A stretch of DNA of 9,855 nucleotides from CAZAQS01 sp046485135 (GTDB taxonomy: Bacteria > Chloroflexota > Anaerolineae > Anaerolineales > UBA4823). Positions 6,007 to 9,855 of this stretch are shown piece by piece. The DNA is taken from NCBI GenBank assembly GCA_046485135.1, contig JAWOHN010000243.1:1-9855 (forward strand), in the 5' to 3' direction. Position 1 is the stretch's first letter; each line of letters begins with the position of its first letter. The notes beneath the pieces are model-generated. The model made no database searches. It was not told the DNA's origin and was given only the letters and a program-made list of their open reading frames with translations. The position numbers and the translations under genes are program-made.

Positions 6007-6701
6007 CACAGCACCTCCTTAACCGATCCAAATTTGACCAGACGCCCGCCTTCCATCTGCATTACCTTGGAGGCCATGCGCCGCGCCTGATCTGGGTCAT
6101 GCGTGACAATCAGGCAAGTCTGGCTCTGCTCTCTGAATATCCGCACCAGGAGCTGTTCGACTTCTTTTTCGGCAGCCTGGTCGAGGGCCGAAGTGGGTTC
6201 GTCCAGCAGTAGGATCTTGGGGGAATTAGCCAGGGTGCGGGCTACCGAGACCCTTTGGGCCTCTCCGCCGGATAGGGTGCTCACCTCTCGATTGCCATAT
6301 CCGGATAAAGCGACCTGCTCGAGCAGCGCCTCAATCTGCTCGTCGGAAATGGAATCCCCACGCTGTTGGGGTCCAAAGCGGATATTGTCTGCGATCGTCC
6401 CCGGGAACAAGTAGGGTTGCTGCAATACCATACCGATCTGCTGGCGCAGCTCGCGTGGGGGGATGGAGCAGTAATCGCGCCCTTCCAGGTAGACCGAGCC
6501 GCCATCCGGTTCATCCAGCCGGTTCAATAACCTGAGCAAGGAGGATTTGCCAGACCCGCTGGGGCCAACAATGGCAATGACATCGCAACAACAAACTTCC
6601 AGCGAGATATTGTCCACCAGCTTTTTATCCCCCACCACCCGAGTTAAGCCATCAACCCTCAAGATGGGTTTATTTTCACAATGCGTCCCCTCCGGCTTCA
6701 T
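6006..6701 (-). CDS. fetA: FetA-like ABC transporter ATP-binding protein
   Basis: A 231-residue cytosolic ATPase that powers the FetB permease. Walker A is GPSGSGKS (46-53), the Q-loop lies around QQ94-95, the signature is LSGGEAQR (143-150), Walker B is ILLLDE (163-168) with the D-loop SALD, and the H-loop is H201 in VTHD. All residues needed for ATP hydrolysis are present. The start at 6701 is chosen because GAGGAGGG lies 9 bases upstream; an in-frame codon at 6755 would add 18 residues without a good ribosome binding site. Oddity: three consecutive cysteines (37-39) sit just before the strand leading into Walker A, where homologues usually have a Gly-Glu turn. It is the first gene of a two-gene unit. 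FetA is the likely assignment because of its permease partner; the ATPase alone would be less specific. Confidence 0.9.
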   Translation of the reverse strand: MKPEGTHCENKPILRVDGLTRVVGDKKLVDNISLEVCCCDVIAIVGPSGSGKSSLLRLLNRLDEPDGGSVYLEGRDYCSIPPRELRQQIGMVLQQPYLFPGTIADNIRFGPQQRGDSISDEQIEALLEQVALSGYGNREVSTLSGGEAQRVSVARTLANSPKILLLDEPTSALDQAAEKEVEQLLVRIFREQSQTCLIVTHDPDQARRMASKVMQMEGGRLVKFGSVKEVL

Positions 6702-6710
6702 AATAAATGA

Positions 6711-6718
6711 CCCTCCTC
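6711..6718 (-). promoter_or_regulatory. Ribosome binding site of fetA
   Basis: GAGGAGGG on the minus strand, 9 bases before ATG 6701. It decides the start against the upstream in-frame codon at 6755. Confidence 0.7.
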
Positions 6719-6760
6719 TATGGGCCAAACTGGTAATCGCCCACCAACCATTCAATTAAC

Positions 6761-6794
6761 TTGACTTTCCTATCTCTCTTCCCCAAAAAGTCAA
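6761..6794 (-). promoter_or_regulatory. Inverted repeat TTGACTTT...AAAGTCAA before fetAB, possible promoter/operator
   Basis: TTGACTTT (6761-6768) and AAAGTCAA (6787-6794) are a perfect 8-bp inverted repeat with an 18-base spacer, 59 bases upstream of the fetA start. On the minus strand TTGACT (6794-6789) is a strong -35 box and TAGGAA (6772-6767), 16 bases on, a weak -10. It could be a regulated promoter, or a weak AT-rich stem at the end of the upstream gene's transcript. Confidence 0.35.
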
Positions 6795-6822
6795 ATCCAA
6801 CATCAGCTCTGCCTTGAAATGA

Positions 6823-9282
6823 TCAGCGCAGGCTTGAAACATCATAGCCATGGTGGGCTAGCAGATCCGCCAAGGCGCTCTGAATATCTTCCAGGGACAA
6901 CAACGCCCCAGGGTCACAGGACACGGTATGCCCTTCAACTTCGCCGGTGAGCCATTCCGCCGTGGGTACGTCGTATTGGTACCAAAGGTTGCACTGCACG
7001 ATCGTAAAATAGGTAAATTGGTAGAAAGGCGGGGAGAGCTTCTCTTCGATGAGTGTGTAGTTCTCTACAGACGCGTTCGTTCCGGTAGCATGGATCAACC
7101 GATCGGTCGGTGGGTTAGCGCGCAAGAGAGAGTGACCCTGCATCCAATCTGGAATAGGCAGGCCTAAATAATCCAGAATGGTGGGGGCGATATCCAAGTT
7201 CTGCACATTGGATTGTATCCGTCCGGCATATTGATCGTGGGGGAAACGAATGAGCAGTGGAATGCGCGTGGTGGTGATCCATTGCTGTCCGTGATCGGAA
7301 TAGATGATCAAAATGGTATCGTCCATTTTCCCGCTCTGATCCAAAGCCTCCAGCACATCCGCAAGATAGGCATCGAATGACAGGATCGAGTCATCGTAGA
7401 AATCGACCATCCAAATCTCATCCTGGATTTTCCCTGCCGAAAACTGCTCGATAACTGGATTAAACATATTGCCATGGGTGCCCATCATATGGACATGGGC
7501 AAAGAAAGGCTTATCGGAACTGGCTATCAGGTCCAGCAGGTAGTTGATCCGCTCTTCGTCCACCAGATCATGGGTTGGGTTGGTGACTTCGACATAGGGG
7601 TTTGCCATCACCTGGACGAAGGATATGTGTTTGAGCCGTTCGGAGATGCGCTCCCACAGGAGATGAGCAAAATAGGTTACGTCATCGTAGCCGCCCCCCT
7701 GCATAAATTGAATCCAACCAGCGTCCCCCCAAGAACGGTCGTTGACCCGGTCAAAGCCGTTCCGCAGGTTGGTTTGGTAGGCATCGACAAAGTGGTTCAC
7801 CCCTAGCTCGACCGTGGTATAGCCTTCCCGCTTGAGAATTCCGGGCAGGTGCTGGTAGGAATCGGCGCCCTGCAAGATGTTCGGCGGGTACAGTACCCGG
7901 GTTTGGGTGGGCAGCTTACTGGTGAAGATCGAGATGACCGAGCCGGTTGAATTGGAAGCGTTTGTGAACACATTTTCAGCCTGCAAGGATCTTTCAGACA
8001 ACTCGCGCAGGGCAGGGGTAGTGTCTCGTTCGTAACCATAGGCTGACAGATGGGTCGCGTCCAGGCCATCGCTGCCCAACAGGATGATATTCGGTCGAGA
8101 GTGAGACACGGGACTTGTCACTTGCGCCTGCGCGGAGGCGGCTGAAGCAAAGTCGAAACGAAGCAGGAAAAGAGTCAGAGAGACCGCCAACAACCCGCCT
8201 AAAGCAAAGGCCAGCCAGCGGGAGAGCTTGGGCGGCTGGGCGGCTGTTCCGCGCAAACCCAGGGCCAGCAGCAGGCGTTGATAGATTTTGATGAAAGCGA
8301 TCAAAAAGAAGATGGTATAGATCAAGGTCCCCAACCTGTTGCTGGTCACGACCCCAAAACGGAAAAGGGTATAGGTGAAATTATCCACCAGCAGAAGAGC
8401 CAGGCAGGTAAACAAAAATGCCGGAATGAGTGAGGCGACCAGCAACGGCAGCCCATTCCGCTTGAAGATCGGCAGCCAGGCGTCCAATCCCCACAGCAGC
8501 AGGGAAAACAACAGGGCGGGCACTGCGATGAAAAGGCTGGTCAGCAGGAAGAGGGATAGCTTTTCGCCAATGGCAAATAGTTCCATGAAGGAGGGCTTGG
8601 TGACGAAGAAGAGCCATTCCATGCCGATATAGGCAAAAGCAGCCAGAATCGTCCAGAAGAGAAGATGCTTCCAAATATGGTTTCGACCGTGTGCCAGAAC
8701 CTGGCGATTGGTGAGTGGGTAAAGCAAACCGGCCACTTCGATCCGCAGGAAGGCGTCTAATGCGGAAAAGAAACCTGGCAGGGAGGCCAGATCCTTCCAG
8801 CAGTTGGGGGACCATTTGAGCCCAAAGCGGATGAACCTGCCCAAGAGTAAAGCAAAAATGGCCAGATAAACCAGCCCCATGCTGCGCGAGAAGAAGAACA
8901 CCGGGAAGAAAAGGGTGTAGACCGACCCATTGGTGCGGGGATCGCTGTTATTGGAAGGGGCAAAATACAAGTAAAAGCCACCCTCAGCCGGGTCTGTCAA
9001 AAAGAATAATCCCTGCCCCTCAGCCACCAACAGGTCTGGCGAGCCGCTCGATAACGGCTGCCCATTCTCCCTTAACAACACGCCGCGCGCTGAAAAGATG
9101 GAGGGATCGACGTCCAACTGAAAACGATACGCATATCCCTCATCGGCAGCGATCTGTTCGGATGGGATGGCTTTTTGGTAATAGAAGATGGATGCCCCTG
9201 GCTTTACTAATATGAACAGGCTGAACAATACCAGCCCAAAGTAAACCCCCAGCACGCCAAGTCGGAATATCCTTGTTCGCAT
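6823..9282 (-). CDS. Membrane-anchored alkaline-phosphatase/sulfatase-superfamily protein
   Basis: An 819-residue protein with about seven membrane spans (approximately 7-27, 133-152, 208-228, 243-268, 278-302, 318-338, 356-375). An extracytoplasmic segment at 30-130 precedes span 2, and the C-terminal catalytic-type domain runs from 396 to about 740. Superfamily marks are RPNIILLGSDGLDATHLSAYGY (metal Asp405), the nucleophile region NASNSTGSVISIFTSKLP (443-458), HVHMMGTHG (596-604, His603) and YSDHG (661-665, metal ligands Asp663 and His664), then RIPLLIRFP. The layout resembles lipoteichoic-acid synthases and phosphoethanolamine transferases. The sulfatase maturation motif C/S-x-P/A-x-R is absent (S-T-G-S-V), so formylglycine chemistry is unlikely; a Ser/Thr-based phosphatase or phosphotransferase acting on envelope substrates is more plausible. 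The start is ATG 9282; TTG 9285 is adjacent and no strong ribosome binding site is visible. It is followed by fetAB after 121 bases. Confidence 0.85.
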   Translation of the reverse strand: MRTRIFRLGVLGVYFGLVLFSLFILVKPGASIFYYQKAIPSEQIAADEGYAYRFQLDVDPSIFSARGVLLRENGQPLSSGSPDLLVAEGQGLFFLTDPAEGGFYLYFAPSNNSDPRTNGSVYTLFFPVFFFSRSMGLVYLAIFALLLGRFIRFGLKWSPNCWKDLASLPGFFSALDAFLRIEVAGLLYPLTNRQVLAHGRNHIWKHLLFWTILAAFAYIGMEWLFFVTKPSFMELFAIGEKLSLFLLTSLFIAVPALLFSLLLWGLDAWLPIFKRNGLPLLVASLIPAFLFTCLALLLVDNFTYTLFRFGVVTSNRLGTLIYTIFFLIAFIKIYQRLLLALGLRGTAAQPPKLSRWLAFALGGLLAVSLTLFLLRFDFASAASAQAQVTSPVSHSRPNIILLGSDGLDATHLSAYGYERDTTPALRELSERSLQAENVFTNASNSTGSVISIFTSKLPTQTRVLYPPNILQGADSYQHLPGILKREGYTTVELGVNHFVDAYQTNLRNGFDRVNDRSWGDAGWIQFMQGGGYDDVTYFAHLLWERISERLKHISFVQVMANPYVEVTNPTHDLVDEERINYLLDLIASSDKPFFAHVHMMGTHGNMFNPVIEQFSAGKIQDEIWMVDFYDDSILSFDAYLADVLEALDQSGKMDDTILIIYSDHGQQWITTTRIPLLIRFPHDQYAGRIQSNVQNLDIAPTILDYLGLPIPDWMQGHSLLRANPPTDRLIHATGTNASVENYTLIEEKLSPPFYQFTYFTIVQCNLWYQYDVPTAEWLTGEVEGHTVSCDPGALLSLEDIQSALADLLAHHGYDVSSLR

Positions 9283-9502
9283 CAAAACTATTTTCTAAAA
9301 GCCTGCCATCAATTATCGGATAAAATATGAGACCAAAGACCTGGCCTGGATAACGGCGTAGAAAGATTGAACAATCCAGCTGGTTCCGGCCTGGTAGGAT
9401 CAATAAAAAGTAAAGGTTGATTTCTTTGCCAACTGAGCAGGCATAAAAATTCTACCATATGCACCGTATGCACAACGCATCTCCCAGGTGGTAAATATTC
9501 GT
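9283..9502. promoter_or_regulatory. Divergent promoter region with direct repeat TATGCAC
   Basis: This gap separates two genes that point apart, so it should hold both promoters. GATAAT on the minus strand (9317-9312) is a good -10 for the sulfatase-like gene but has no convincing -35. On the right side, TATGCAC occurs twice in tandem (9458-9464 and 9467-9473, period 9), 30-45 bases before the S41 start, where a regulator could bind. No clear sigma70 pair was found for the rightward gene. Confidence 0.35.
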
Positions 9503-9855
9503 ATGAAAGCATTCAAACTCGCGTTTCTATGGACGTTATTGGTGGTGGTCATCCTATCTACTGGTTTCGCAGGCGGATATTTGACCCACCGTCACCTCTT
9601 CTTCACCGGCAATGTAGACAGCGCCTTCCCATTGGTCTTGCAAGCACATGCCATCCTCAAAAATCATGCTTATAACGATCTCCCAGAAGAACCACAGATA
9701 CAGTACGGTATGATCCGCGGTATGTTGCAGGCCTATGGGGATCCCTTCACCTCCTTCTTAGAGCCGGTGCAAAGCACTTTGGAAAGCCACAGCCTGCAAG
9801 GTCATTTTGGGGGTATCGGCGTGCGCTTGGGAATGGATGAGGAGGGTTACGTCTT
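9503..9855 (+). CDS. S41 family C-terminal processing peptidase, N-terminal part
   Basis: 117 codons are visible before the right edge. Residues 5-25 form a hydrophobic signal anchor (MKAFKLAFLWTLLVVVILS). There follow an N-terminal helical domain (SAFPLVLQAHAILKNHAY) and the family motif MIRGMLQAYGDPFTSFLEP, then the beginning of the PDZ domain (HFGGIGVRLGMDEEGYV). Enzymes of this family (CtpA/Prc-like) are envelope serine proteases with a Ser-Lys dyad that cut from C-terminal tails selected by the PDZ domain; the catalytic part lies beyond the window. The start ATG 9503 is supported by the signal anchor directly after it and a modest AGGTGG at 9485-9490. Family assignment is confident; the specific substrate is unknown. 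Confidence 0.9.
   Translation, partial: MKAFKLAFLWTLLVVVILSTGFAGGYLTHRHLFFTGNVDSAFPLVLQAHAILKNHAYNDLPEEPQIQYGMIRGMLQAYGDPFTSFLEPVQSTLESHSLQGHFGGIGVRLGMDEEGYV

Noticed and set aside
5350..6022. Long plus-strand frames opposite fetB.
   Set aside because: They are Arg/Gln/His-rich shadow translations of a confident permease gene and show no family features.

Overview
The window looks like a piece of a Chloroflexota (Anaerolineae-type) chromosome, probably from a metagenome or single-cell assembly. The pointers are the secreted LVIVD beta-propeller with a 'YLPLL' motif just after its signal peptide, a multi-membrane-span sulfatase-fold protein, an S41 peptidase with the YGDPFTSFLEP motif, and moderately GC-rich coding DNA. 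This assignment is inference from family style; there is no rRNA or marker gene here. No tRNA, rRNA, CRISPR array or transposase was seen.

Layout. Positions 1-2307 (minus) are one open reading frame that runs off the left edge: a secreted LVIVD-repeat propeller that changes abruptly, in frame, near position 175 into the redox-disulfide region of a FAD/NAD(P) disulfide oxidoreductase. GC content jumps at the same point. I read this as a chimeric junction (assembly, amplification or genuine recombination), not a working fusion enzyme. Positions 2308-2847 are a divergent intergenic region with a good sigma70-like promoter facing right and a 90-bp palindromic repeat of the 'TGTCATTGCGAG' type, which would lie in the 5' leader of the next gene. 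Positions 2848-5082 (plus) encode a 744-residue double-domain 6-phosphofructokinase of the eukaryotic type: the N half keeps the catalytic residues and the C half has lost the catalytic Asp. A hairpin at 5096-5144 can end transcription from both sides between the convergent genes.

Positions 5230-6701 (minus) carry fetA-fetB, an ABC transporter pair of the iron-export (YbbL/YbbM) family, translationally coupled by a TGATG overlap. Upstream on the same strand, 6823-9282 encodes a seven-span membrane protein with a C-terminal alkaline-phosphatase/sulfatase-superfamily domain. A divergent promoter region (9283-9502) separates it from the start of an S41 C-terminal processing peptidase that runs off the right edge.

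The genes do not form one pathway: glycolysis (PFK), metal export (FetAB) and envelope functions (propeller, sulfatase-like protein, S41 protease) sit side by side. The observations most worth following are the chimeric junction, the eukaryote-like PFK with its degenerate second half, and the palindromic element with mutually exclusive stems in the PFK leader.
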